From: Actinomycetes bacterium
Lineage (GTDB): Bacteria; Actinomycetota; Actinomycetes; Actinomycetales; Actinomycetaceae
Assembly (NCBI GenBank): GCA_023389315.1
Contig: JAEWEQ010000051.1
Location: 1-64,000, forward strand
Length of the DNA: 64,000 bases
Direction: 5' to 3'
The position numbers and the translations under genes are program-made. This document shows, one piece after another, positions 48,338-57,021 of this stretch. The number at the start of each line of letters is the position of its first letter. The stretch's first letter is position 1. The notes beneath the pieces were generated by a model. The model was not told where the DNA came from, did no database searches, and was given only the letters and a program-made list of their open reading frames with translations.

Positions 48338-48886
48338 ATGAGTGCATTACCGATTGCCCCGCGCCGAGAAAACCAACCGGCCAGGACCCTGGGCGTAGTT
48401 GCTACCGGCAGCGCGGTCCCTGCCACTAAGCAGGGTGCGAATGGGCGAGGGCGTCGCCGCGCTCACCTGTACATCGTCGAACCGAACTTCACCGATACTT
48501 CCGCCGAGGCCGTGTCAACCACCCCCAAGCGCCCGGCCTCGGCGGTAACCCCTCCACCGAAGACTCGGGAAGTGCCCCAGCCGGCAGCCGTCGGCGCTGC
48601 TGCTCCCAGCCGGTGGAAGCAAATAGGCGTGGGGTTTGCCGCCTTCGTAGTGATGGTGGGCGTTGGTGGAAGCCTAGGTGGGTTGTTCGCCGAATCTGAA
48701 ACCATTCCGGTGGGTGAAGTCACTACTGTGGATCCAGGTGAATCCTTGTGGACCATCGCCGCGCAAATGGAAGTACCAGGACAGCGCGTAGACCAAGTGG
48801 TCGGTCAGATCATGGAACTGAACGGACTGGAGACTTCGGCAGTTACTGTGGGGCAGACCCTGAAACTACCGGCCTTAGGGAAGTGA
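48338..48886 (+). CDS. SOS-induced LysM membrane protein (ChiZ/DivS-like division suppressor)
   Basis: 182-aa protein: a basic, disordered cytoplasmic N-terminus of about 90 residues, one transmembrane helix (FAAFVVMVGVGGSLGGLF), and an extracytoplasmic LysM peptidoglycan-binding domain (DPGESLWTIAAQM to VTVGQTLKLPA). The gene is divergent from lexA and has its own LexA box. In Mycobacterium (Rv2719c/ChiZ) and Corynebacterium (DivS) the gene at this position halts division during SOS; this role is inferred from synteny and architecture. A TGGAGG site precedes the ATG. Confidence 0.88.
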   Translation: MSALPIAPRRENQPARTLGVVATGSAVPATKQGANGRGRRRAHLYIVEPNFTDTSAEAVSTTPKRPASAVTPPPKTREVPQPAAVGAAAPSRWKQIGVGFAAFVVMVGVGGSLGGLFAESETIPVGEVTTVDPGESLWTIAAQMEVPGQRVDQVVGQIMELNGLETSAVTVGQTLKLPALGK

Positions 48887-49024
48887 TAGCGCGCTAGTTG
48901 GCGCCATCCGTTTCCCTCGCCACTTGTGATCCCAGGTGTGCGCAAAGTCAGCGGTGAAGATATGATCATAAGACTTGAAGATATTTTCACCGGCACAGCG
49001 CACCGGGTCATTGAGGAGGCGTCC

Positions 49025-49519
49025 ATGCACTGCCCTTTCTGTCAACATGAAGACTCAAGGGTGGTTGATACGCGCCTAGCTGACGATGGCATGTCAATCC
49101 GGCGCCGGCGTGAATGCACCAAATGTAAGCGCCGCTTCACCACCTCCGAAACCTCCAGCTTCGCTGTCATGAAACGCTCCGGGGTGGTGGAGTCCTTCTC
49201 CCGCGACAAGGTAATGGCCGGGGTACGCAAAGCCTGTCAGGGGCGCCCGGTGGATGAACACTCGCTGGCGCTGCTGGCGCAGCGCGTAGAGGAGCAACTG
49301 CGCTCAACTGGCGCAGCGGTGGTTTCCACCGACGAGGTAGGACGCGCCATCCAACCGTTCTTACGCGAACTAGACGAGGTCGCATACTTGCGTTTCGCCT
49401 CGGTGTATTCGAACTTCCAGTCGCTGTCCGATTTCGAAGCGGCCATCTCCAGCTTGCGTGCTGACAGGCGCGCCAACGCCACCCGTCAAGAAGACGGCGA
49501 CCAGGCACAAGAAAACTAA
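49025..49519 (+). CDS. nrdR: Transcriptional repressor NrdR
   Basis: 164-aa repressor of ribonucleotide reductase genes. The zinc ribbon is [16 protein letters not shown] with [11 protein letters not shown], followed by an ATP-cone domain. GAGGAGG precedes the ATG at 49025. The lexA-LysM-nrdR order is conserved in Actinobacteria. No nrd genes or matching NrdR boxes are visible in this window. Confidence 0.96.
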   Translation: MHCPFCQHEDSRVVDTRLADDGMSIRRRRECTKCKRRFTTSETSSFAVMKRSGVVESFSRDKVMAGVRKACQGRPVDEHSLALLAQRVEEQLRSTGAAVVSTDEVGRAIQPFLRELDEVAYLRFASVYSNFQSLSDFEAAISSLRADRRANATRQEDGDQAQEN

Positions 49520-49529
49520 AGCCCCCTAA

Positions 49530-51614
49530 CTAGCGACCGCTTTCCTCATCCGTCTCACTTAGGCCAGCCGCCGCTGCGTCTTGTTCGGCTGAGGTGTTGG
49601 CCTGTCGCGTCGGCCACTCGCCGCGCCCCTCCTGATCATCAGCGGGGACAGCTTGCTCTTGGCTTTGCCCAGGTTCTTCCGCCGCGGCAGACTGGTCGCC
49701 CGTTTCCGGGCGCACCCATGTTTGGTGGAACTCCCGGATGCGCTGCGAGGCAGCAGCAGTAGTGGCCTCCATTTGCTCACTGATCTGCTCCGACAGTCCA
49801 CGCAGTTGCTCCTGTGCAGCTTCCGACGTGGCCTTCAACTGCTCGCGAAGCTCTTCACCCGATTCCTGCAAGCGCTCCGACGTGGCTTTCAGTTGTTCGC
49901 GCAACTCGCCGCGCGATTCCTGGAGTCGCTCTGACGTGCCCTCCAAATACTCGCGCACCCGGCGTCGCATCACCTTGCCAATTTGCGAGCGCGGTAGCTC
50001 CGACATCACCACAATACGGCGGGGCAAGGCATAATGGGCAATGGACTTCTCTGCCCATCGGCGAACATCTTCTAAGGTGACCGTTGCGCCTGCCTTAAGA
50101 ATCAAAGCGGCAACTACTGCCTCCCCGCGCGCTCCCTCAGGCAAGCCTACAACCGCCACGTCCTCTACCTCGGGCATGGATCGAACCGCGTCCTCTACCT
50201 GTGAGGGGTAAACATTGAATCCGCCGGTAATGATCATTTCCTTACGACGATCTGCCATCACTAGCCAGCCGTCGTCAAGACGCACCAGGTCGCCGGTACG
50301 CAACCAGCCTTTGTGCATAAGTTGGGCAGTTTCTTCCTCATCATTCCAGTAACCGGCGCATACTTGCGGGCCGCGAGCAATCAGTTCACCCACTTCACCC
50401 GGCTCGACGTCTTGATCGGGATTTTCAGGATCAACGATGCGAATTTCAGTGGAGGGAAATGGTAGTCCCAAAGTACCGGCACGCCGGGCTTGCGATAGAG
50501 GATTACCTACTAAAATCGGTGAACCTTCCGTCATCCCATAGCCTTCAACTACCAGACCTCCGGTCGCTTTTTCCCACTTATCAGCTATTTCTTGCGGAAG
50601 GGGCATAGCTCCGGATAGAGCGTAGCGGATAGAAGTTAGGTCAGTAGGATGTTCCTCTATCCCCTTTAATATGCGATCGAACATGGGGGCTACGCCGAGG
50701 AAAAAGGTGCACGGCAGGCGTCGCTGGGCGTCCAGCATCATTTTCACATCAAACTTCGGCATTAGCACAATGGTGGCACCTAGACGCAAGCCACAGACCA
50801 ATGTAACCGATAAACCGAAGGCGTGGAACAGGGGTAAAATCGCGTAGAACACTTCCGCGCCTTCATGCAGCGCCGGCACCCAGGCTTTCGACTGAGCAGA
50901 GTTGGTGCCGATTGAGCGGTGCGTCAGCTTAACAGCTTTAGGAATACCAGTGGTGCCACCAGTATGCAGCAGCACTGCTACATCGTCCGGACCTGCCGGG
51001 CAATCTCGGCGCCAAGGAGTGGCGTTGCGCATTTCCTTATCGAAATCCAAAGTCCACGAAGGCGTGGGAGCACTCATCTGAGCTTTCTTCGCTTTCGCCG
51101 GGCTCACTGGAAGATTGATGAGTATACGCGCCGATAGTGGCAGAGCGCGGGTGAGGTTCACAGTCAATACCATACGGGGGCGAACAGTTGGTAGATCTAG
51201 TTGCTTGAACGAGTTCTCCCACACAATCAGCACTTTGGCGTCTGCGCGCTGTAGCTCGGCGGATAATTCGGCGGCTGGCGACAGCGGGTTGGTTTCCACC
51301 GCGATTGCTCCTAGCAGCATGATGGCGTACAAGGAGATCACATGTTGAGGACAGTTTGGAAGCGTGATTCCCACTCGGTCCCCCTCGCGCACCCCCGCTC
51401 GGGATAGCACGCGGGCGGCTTGCCGAATCCTTCGTTCCAGCTGTGCGTAGGTGAGTTGATAGCCAAGGAAGTCCAGGGCGATGCGATCCGGATAGCGGGC
51501 GGCTACATCAAATAGCATCTGCGGTAAGGATCGCTCTTCCTCGAGCACCGTATACGGAACGGAGGGGGCGTAGGATTGGCGAAGTTGTTCAGTGAGATTC
51601 ACGTTTCGCTCCAT
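49530..51614 (-). CDS. Long-chain acyl-CoA synthetase with coiled-coil C-terminal extension
   Basis: 694-aa AMP-forming ligase (FadD-like). The AMP motif LLHTGGTTGIPKAVKLTH, the VVEGYGMTE motif and GWLRTGDL are intact through about residue 560. The last 130 residues are atypical: an 18-residue repeat (TSERLQESRGELREQLKA) about three times, predicted coiled coil, then an acidic tail. The start is an ATG at 51614; a GTG at 51602 after GGAG is an alternative. It would activate fatty acids for lipid turnover. Codon use is less GC-rich than the flanks. Confidence 0.9.
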   Translation of the reverse strand: MERNVNLTEQLRQSYAPSVPYTVLEEERSLPQMLFDVAARYPDRIALDFLGYQLTYAQLERRIRQAARVLSRAGVREGDRVGITLPNCPQHVISLYAIMLLGAIAVETNPLSPAAELSAELQRADAKVLIVWENSFKQLDLPTVRPRMVLTVNLTRALPLSARILINLPVSPAKAKKAQMSAPTPSWTLDFDKEMRNATPWRRDCPAGPDDVAVLLHTGGTTGIPKAVKLTHRSIGTNSAQSKAWVPALHEGAEVFYAILPLFHAFGLSVTLVCGLRLGATIVLMPKFDVKMMLDAQRRLPCTFFLGVAPMFDRILKGIEEHPTDLTSIRYALSGAMPLPQEIADKWEKATGGLVVEGYGMTEGSPILVGNPLSQARRAGTLGLPFPSTEIRIVDPENPDQDVEPGEVGELIARGPQVCAGYWNDEEETAQLMHKGWLRTGDLVRLDDGWLVMADRRKEMIITGGFNVYPSQVEDAVRSMPEVEDVAVVGLPEGARGEAVVAALILKAGATVTLEDVRRWAEKSIAHYALPRRIVVMSELPRSQIGKVMRRRVREYLEGTSERLQESRGELREQLKATSERLQESGEELREQLKATSEAAQEQLRGLSEQISEQMEATTAAASQRIREFHQTWVRPETGDQSAAAEEPGQSQEQAVPADDQEGRGEWPTRQANTSAEQDAAAAGLSETDEESGR

Positions 51615-51622
51615 GCGAGGTA

Positions 51623-51653
51623 CTTACTAAGACGTTACCTACGTTACAGTAAG
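51623..51653. promoter_or_regulatory. Candidate operator upstream of the acyl-CoA synthetase gene
   Basis: CTTACT (51623-51628) and AGTAAG (51648-51653) form an inverted repeat around two direct ACGTTAC copies 9 bases apart. It lies 9-39 bases upstream of the start codon, a likely promoter position. The regulator is unknown. Confidence 0.45.
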
Positions 51654-51762
51654 TTAGCGCTGGAGTGCACTTCGTAGGAAAAAGTAGCCCTTTGTCACAC
51701 TTACATGTGGCAGCATGCGTCTCACAATCGGTAAGCCCAGTGTGGTAGCTGCGGTGGCAGGA

Positions 51763-52983
51763 TCAGCGTAGTGCAGTAGCACGCTCCATCACCCGCAGGC
51801 GAACAGTCTGTGGCAACTTACTGATAGCATCCAAAGCCGGTTGCGGTAGGGGGGTAGACAAATCGGTGAGCACATAACCGGTATCACCTAAAGTGGACAG
51901 GATCTGTGCATCAATATTTGCTCCATAAGTCGCAAACAGTTGGTTTAGGGTTGCCAACACACCCGGGGTGTTGCGGTGGATCAGCGCCAGGCGGAAGAGT
52001 GAAGTATCGGTGGGTTGTAACGTGAGGTTTGGTAGGTTGACCGACATTTCCGTGGTCGCTGACCGTTCATATTCGCAAAGTTTGGTCGCCACAAAGCGGG
52101 CAATATCCAATTGGGCTTCTAGCGTTGAACCGCCCACGTGGGGGGTAAGAATCACATTATCCATTCCCACTAGTGGAGAATCGAAGGAGTCGCCGTTCTG
52201 TTTCGGTTCGGTGGGGAACACATCCACTGCGGCGCCCGCCACGTGCCCAGATTCTAGTGCCTCTACCAATGCGTCGAGGTCGGTTACGAAACCGCGTGAA
52301 AGGTTAATGAATAAAGCCCCTGGTTTCATTGCGGCAAACTCGCGCGCACCAAAGAACGACTGGTTGGACGCAGCCCCGTCTACGTGCAAAGAAACTACGT
52401 CGGAAATCGCAAGCAGTTCCTCCAAAGTGGCCACACGCCGGGCATTGCCCAACGCTAGGCGCTCCGCGATGTCGTAAAACACCACATTCATGCCCAAGGC
52501 TTCGGCCAGTACCGACAGCTGGGTGCCAATATTGCCGTATCCAATGATCCCCAGGGTGCGTCCGCGTACCTCGTGTGAACCCGCGGAAGACTTATCCCAA
52601 ATCCCGCGGTGGAGCTTAGAGTTACGTACCGTCAGGCGGCGGGTGAGAGCAATGATCTCTGCGATCGCTAGTTCCACCACCGAGCGAGTGTTGGAATACG
52701 GGGCGTTGAAGACCGCCACCCCGGCTTCACTGGCTGCGCGCAGATCAATCTGGTTGGTGCCGATACAAAATGCCCCGATGGCGCGTAGCTGCGGGTGGGC
52801 ATCAAACACTGCCTTGGTGATGTTGGTCTTAGAGCGGATGCCAACGATGTTGACCCCGTCGAGGGCGTCAATGAGTTCGGCCTCATCCAGGGCCCCATGA
52901 TGTCTGGTGACGTCTATACCTTGGGCGGCGAAAACCGCATCGGCGTCTTTGTGAGGATCCTCTAGTAGCAGCGCGCGAGTCAT
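51763..52983 (-). CDS. serA: D-3-phosphoglycerate dehydrogenase
   Basis: 406-aa first enzyme of serine synthesis, of the E. coli-like length with a C-terminal ACT domain. NAD motif LGIIGYGNIGTQLS, the active-site NLSRGFVTDLDAL arginine and the ILTPHVGGSTLEAQ histidine are intact; the ACT domain begins near residue 335. The ATG at 52983 is chosen; the open frame upstream is low complexity and made of tandem repeats. It shares the strand with fadD but is separated by about 150 bases. No serine-pathway neighbour is present. Confidence 0.94.
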   Translation of the reverse strand: MTRALLLEDPHKDADAVFAAQGIDVTRHHGALDEAELIDALDGVNIVGIRSKTNITKAVFDAHPQLRAIGAFCIGTNQIDLRAASEAGVAVFNAPYSNTRSVVELAIAEIIALTRRLTVRNSKLHRGIWDKSSAGSHEVRGRTLGIIGYGNIGTQLSVLAEALGMNVVFYDIAERLALGNARRVATLEELLAISDVVSLHVDGAASNQSFFGAREFAAMKPGALFINLSRGFVTDLDALVEALESGHVAGAAVDVFPTEPKQNGDSFDSPLVGMDNVILTPHVGGSTLEAQLDIARFVATKLCEYERSATTEMSVNLPNLTLQPTDTSLFRLALIHRNTPGVLATLNQLFATYGANIDAQILSTLGDTGYVLTDLSTPLPQPALDAISKLPQTVRLRVMERATALR

Positions 52984-53104
52984 GGCTCCATGTTGGCAGA
53001 CCCAACCCGCATACGGCCGGCGCCATCCATAAAGTGATACAACCGCTCCCGGCCAGCAAGCACCCGTTTTCCACTGCCCCAAAGTGCGGCCGTAAAACCC
53101 GCAC

Positions 53105-53168
53105 TCGGGAAAACCCACACTTGGGAAAACCCACACTTGGGAAAACCCACACTTGGGAAAACCCTAAC
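53105..53168. repeat. Four tandem 16-base repeats upstream of serA
   Basis: TTGGGAAAACCCACAC repeated four times (first and last copies slightly altered). Each unit contains GGG-AAAA-CCC, so every copy can form a short hairpin. They end at the HelD-like gene stop and lie 120-185 bases before serA. Confidence 0.9.
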
Positions 53169-55411
53169 TAGGGCAGTAGTGACGTTGGCACCTCCCCATG
53201 GGCGAGGACGTGTAGCCGCTGGGTGGGGCGAGTCATCGCCACGTATACGTCCCCCGGATGCTCCCGGCCCATACTCACCGGGTCGACCACGATGGCAACA
53301 TCGAACTCCAAGCCCTTCGCAGCCGCTGGCGTCAAATACACCACCCGGTCGGTCAGCGACTGGGCGTGCGCGCGGGCCCACACTGAGCCTTCGAGCGACG
53401 CTAGCTCGCGTACTAATCCGGTGGGAGCAATCACCGCCAGGCGCCCCAAATCTTCACCAACGCGTGCATCCAAATGCGCCAACTCCGCGGCCACCGCTGC
53501 CTCGATGCTATCGGCGTAGCAGCCTGCATCCGGGCGGGGCACCGCAGAGAACTGGTAGGTGTCCTCAGCTTCGCGCGCCGCCACCAGCGGGTAAGCCGGC
53601 GCTAAATCACGCTCCCGTAAATAGGCTTCCGCCCGGCGCAGTAACGCTCCCGGCGTGCGGTACGAAACCGTCAGCACGGTCTTAGCTACCAACGCTCGCT
53701 GGGCCGGGCCGAGCACTTCCTCCCACGAACGCTTCGGGGCGGACCCGGAAAACTGATCCAAGTCACCGGTCACGGTGAAGGAGCGCGACGGGCAGCGGCG
53801 CAGCAACACCTGCCATGCCAGTGGCGATAGCTCTTGTGCTTCGTCCACAATCACGTGGCCATAAGCCCAAGTGCGGTCCCGCAGTGCCCGCTGCGCCAGG
53901 GTGGTTTCACCTTCCTCACCGCGGGCGCGCTGAGCCAGCATCTGGGCGCTGACTAGACCGCCACCCAGGTCGAGGGCGTCAATGGCGGCGGCGGCCGCAT
54001 CAACTTCGCGTTCTTCCAACTTCCGCCGCGTGCGCTCACTGCTGCGCGCACTGGGTAACTTCCCTAGGCGTTCTTCCAGTTCATCCAAAATGGGGATGTC
54101 TGACTCGGTCCACGGGGCGTGTGGCGGGCGCGCGAGGGCGGCCAATTCGTCCTCGTTAAAATGCGGGGCGCATTGGCGTAAGAAATCCGCATTGGAGTAC
54201 AACTTGCGCAGCACGTACCCGGCAGAGACCGGCAACCAACGCAGGTTAATGGCTCGCTGGGCGGGCAAACTGGTGCGGATGGAATCGAAGTACCATTCTT
54301 CGTCGTGACCCTCGGCGCTGGCTTCGTCCAGTTGCTTAGCCAGCTGTCCCATTAGTTCGAGGGCGAATCCCTCCCACGCTTCGTTGTGGGGGCGACCGCT
54401 GCGGCGCGCGTGGGCGCGGGCGGCCGCCACGTCCGCTGCCTGCAAGGTGACTTTAACGCCGCCGATCAGTAGCTCCACGTCCTCGCCGACACGCTCGAAA
54501 CTGCGGACTGCGCGGGCGGCGATATCCGCCCAATCTAAGCGCCCCTTCAGGTCGCGCAGGTAGTCGTTATCGCGGGCGCTCGCCTGGTAGCCGGGTAGTA
54601 GGTCAGCCACGGTGGTGGAAACCACCCCGGTTTCACCCAGGGATGGCAGTACTTGGTCAATGTAGTTGAGGAACACGCGCGACGGTCCCAGGATCAATAC
54701 CCCGGAGTTTTCCAACCGTCCGCGTTCGGCGTAGAGCAGGTAGGCGGCCCGGTGGAGGGCCACCGCGGTTTTCCCGGTTCCCGGCCCGCCTTGGATGACG
54801 ATCAGCCCGTCCCCGTTGCGGCGGATGATTTCATCTTGCTCACGTTGAATGGTGGCAACAATGTCCCCCATGCGGCCATCGCGGGCCTCCGTCAGGGCCG
54901 CCATCAGTGCCCCTTCGCCTTGGAACACCAGGCCTTCGGTGGGCGAGGAAGCATCGAGTAGTTCATCTTCAATGCCCACCACTTCGCGCAGGCGGGTTTG
55001 GATGTGGCGGCGCCGGCGCACGCCCTCGGGATTAGCGCCGGTGGCTTGGTAGAAGGGACGGGCAGCGGGGGCACGCCAGTCGATCAGGAACTGGTCGCCA
55101 CTGCTGTCGCGCAACCCGATGCGCCCCACGTAAAGGGTGTCATCGTCGGTGGTGTCGATGCGGCCGAACACTAGGCGCTCACCGACGTTTTCTAACCGTT
55201 GGGCTTCATCGCCCCAGTGGGCGGAAAGCGCGTCGCGCTCAGTCAAAGCTTGGGGGGTGTCTCGCCACTGGGAGGCGTGCGCGATGCGCTGGTTGTCGCG
55301 GTAGCGTTTGCGTTGGGAGTCGAGCTCACGGTAGGCGCGGTCGACGAAAGCTTGTTCCAAAGCTATCTGCTCATCGCGAGTCGCGTCGGCGCGGTTCACC
55401 GTAGCTCCCAT
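53168..55411 (-). CDS. HelD-like superfamily 1 helicase
   Basis: 747-aa UvrD-like ATPase of the HelD class, which in Bacillus and mycobacteria removes RNA polymerase from DNA after stalling. Walker A is VIQGGPGTGKTAVALHRAAY after an N-terminal antiparallel coiled-coil region; the Walker B-like HVIVDEAQELSPL and motif VI VYVAMTRPTQRLHVL are present. A TATTTT element ends 9 bases before the ATG at 55411, suggesting a very short leader. No partner gene is adjacent. A DNA-repair helicase IV role is the alternative. Confidence 0.88.
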   Translation of the reverse strand: MGATVNRADATRDEQIALEQAFVDRAYRELDSQRKRYRDNQRIAHASQWRDTPQALTERDALSAHWGDEAQRLENVGERLVFGRIDTTDDDTLYVGRIGLRDSSGDQFLIDWRAPAARPFYQATGANPEGVRRRRHIQTRLREVVGIEDELLDASSPTEGLVFQGEGALMAALTEARDGRMGDIVATIQREQDEIIRRNGDGLIVIQGGPGTGKTAVALHRAAYLLYAERGRLENSGVLILGPSRVFLNYIDQVLPSLGETGVVSTTVADLLPGYQASARDNDYLRDLKGRLDWADIAARAVRSFERVGEDVELLIGGVKVTLQAADVAAARAHARRSGRPHNEAWEGFALELMGQLAKQLDEASAEGHDEEWYFDSIRTSLPAQRAINLRWLPVSAGYVLRKLYSNADFLRQCAPHFNEDELAALARPPHAPWTESDIPILDELEERLGKLPSARSSERTRRKLEEREVDAAAAAIDALDLGGGLVSAQMLAQRARGEEGETTLAQRALRDRTWAYGHVIVDEAQELSPLAWQVLLRRCPSRSFTVTGDLDQFSGSAPKRSWEEVLGPAQRALVAKTVLTVSYRTPGALLRRAEAYLRERDLAPAYPLVAAREAEDTYQFSAVPRPDAGCYADSIEAAVAAELAHLDARVGEDLGRLAVIAPTGLVRELASLEGSVWARAHAQSLTDRVVYLTPAAAKGLEFDVAIVVDPVSMGREHPGDVYVAMTRPTQRLHVLAHGEVPTSLLP

Positions 55412-55692
55412 CGGTTCGGAAAAATATCAGCCCATCAATTATTACCGATTAGCACCGCTTCAGCACCCGCGAACGGGGTTTTCACTGGCTTCATCCCTGG
55501 GAGTGGACATGCCGACATGGCGGCAGAGCCGTAGAGTAGAATCAAGGGTCGGTAAGTTGCTGTACGCATCCAACCGGCGTGAAACCGCAGCGGTTACGGT
55601 ATGAAACCGCCTGGTGCATGACCAAAAGGTTAGAGTGCGCCGCCAACCGGAGGGATCCAACCGGTGTGAACCTAGCAGGGGAGGAGGCCAAC

Positions 55693-56907
55693 GTGGAACC
55701 GCATGAACTTTTAGACGTTGATACTTCGGTGAACTATCACGCACCGATTTTGCTGTGCCACCTCCACGGCGCCACCGACGCCGGTAACGCCGGGGGCCTG
55801 GCGGTGGAACAACTCCTTGCCTCCCTGCCCAGCCAGCGAGTCGCCACTTTCGACACCGACATGCTGATTGACTACCGCTCACATCGCCCGGTGGTGACGG
55901 TGGCGAACTGGACGGTGACCGACATGGAGGTCCCCGAACTCGCTATCGATTTGGTGCACGATGACGCCGGGTTGCCGATGCTGATCCTGCACGGCCCCGA
56001 ACCGGATGCGAAATGGCAGCGTTTCGCCCACGCGGTGACCGACTTCGCGCAGGACGCTGGGGTGGAGATTTGCGTCTCCCTCAAAGGTATGCCCGCCACC
56101 ATTCCCCACACTCGTCCCACTTTGGTGCACGTGCAATCCACTGACGCTTCGCTAACCCAAGGGCAGACAGAAATGGGCGAGGACGTGCGCATGGTTGCCT
56201 CGGCCAACACTTTCTTGCACTACTGGTTGGCATCCCACGATATTGACGGGGTGACTTTCTTAGCGGCAGTGCCTTTCTATATGGCGAATATGGACTACCC
56301 GCAAGCCACTTTGGCGTTACTTAACCGCATGGGGTCAACCCTGGACTTGTCCCTGCCGATGGGCAATATCGTGGCTGGCACCCAGATGCTGGAGCGGTCC
56401 TTGGAAGAGTCGGTGGAAAACAGTGAGGAACTGGCTGCGTTAGTGGACGGGTTGGAACACCACTTCGACGAACGTTTAGCGCAGTTGAAGGAAGCAGGGG
56501 ATGAAAGCGCCGCGGAGCGGGAGACTTTCGCCCGTGATTTCGCTCAGATTGCTCGCGGCGAGGACGGGGTGGGCGCGAAGTTCGGAGAGGTTCCTTTCGA
56601 TACCGATGCGTTGGCATCCACCATTGAACAGTACTTAGCGCGCGCCGAGGTGATCTTGGATGAGGACGGCGCTGCCCACACTCCGGTGCCGGCAGCGGAA
56701 GCTCCGGAGCCGACCAGCAGTCGGCACCGCCCTCGCCATCGGGCGCCGCGACCGTGGGAAGTTGAGACCGCCACTGGCGAAACCGCTCGTGATCGGGGCG
56801 AAACAGGTGCAGCTGGCGGCGCTACCCGTGATCGGGGCGAAACAGGTGCAGCTGGCGGTGAAACTACCGAGGACAACGCGGGCGGAGAGACTGACTCGCG
56901 CAGCTGA
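55693..56907 (+). CDS. PAC2 family protein
   Basis: 404-aa protein of the PAC2 (proteasome assembly chaperone 2-like) family: a Rossmann-like N-terminal domain with LHGATDAGNAGGLAVEQLL and later GMPATIPHTRPTLVHVQST, then a helical region to about 330. The GTG at 55693 has a superb GGAGGAGG site; codons upstream in frame are not conserved. The tail contains two near-identical RDRGETGAAGG units encoded by 39-base repeats. Actinobacteria often carry PAC2 proteins but their role is unknown. Confidence 0.85.
   Translation: MEPHELLDVDTSVNYHAPILLCHLHGATDAGNAGGLAVEQLLASLPSQRVATFDTDMLIDYRSHRPVVTVANWTVTDMEVPELAIDLVHDDAGLPMLILHGPEPDAKWQRFAHAVTDFAQDAGVEICVSLKGMPATIPHTRPTLVHVQSTDASLTQGQTEMGEDVRMVASANTFLHYWLASHDIDGVTFLAAVPFYMANMDYPQATLALLNRMGSTLDLSLPMGNIVAGTQMLERSLEESVENSEELAALVDGLEHHFDERLAQLKEAGDESAAERETFARDFAQIARGEDGVGAKFGEVPFDTDALASTIEQYLARAEVILDEDGAAHTPVPAAEAPEPTSSRHRPRHRAPRPWEVETATGETARDRGETGAAGGATRDRGETGAAGGETTEDNAGGETDSRS
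56788..56858 (+). repeat. 39-base period direct repeat in the PAC2 gene
   Basis: A 32-base unit at 56788-56819 recurs identically at 56827-56858; the period equals 13 codons so the repeat preserves the frame. Confidence 0.85.
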
Positions 56908-56942
56908 GAGCCACTGACCGAACGGGCAGCGCAGCCCACCTG

Positions 56943-56981
56943 TGCCTGCGGGCACCACAGTGCCACCCGCCCTCGCAGGCA
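56943..56981. terminator. Nested hairpin between convergent genes
   Basis: TGCCTGCG (56943-56950) pairs with CGCAGGCA (56974-56981) and encloses GGCAC-CACA-GTGCC. It lies between the PAC2 and spermidine-synthase-like genes; no T-run. Confidence 0.5.
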
Positions 56982-57021
56982 GCCTACCTTCACTAGCCCC
57001 GTGCACGCCGGGGCGCCAGCG

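Noticed and set aside
53017..53152. N-terminal extension of serA
   Set aside because: The frame stays open but is made of tandem repeats and Trp/Gly/Cys-rich residues; the conserved dehydrogenase start is the ATG at 52983.
53105..53168. Possible CRISPR array
   Set aside because: The 16-base units are directly adjacent without spacers and no cas genes are nearby.
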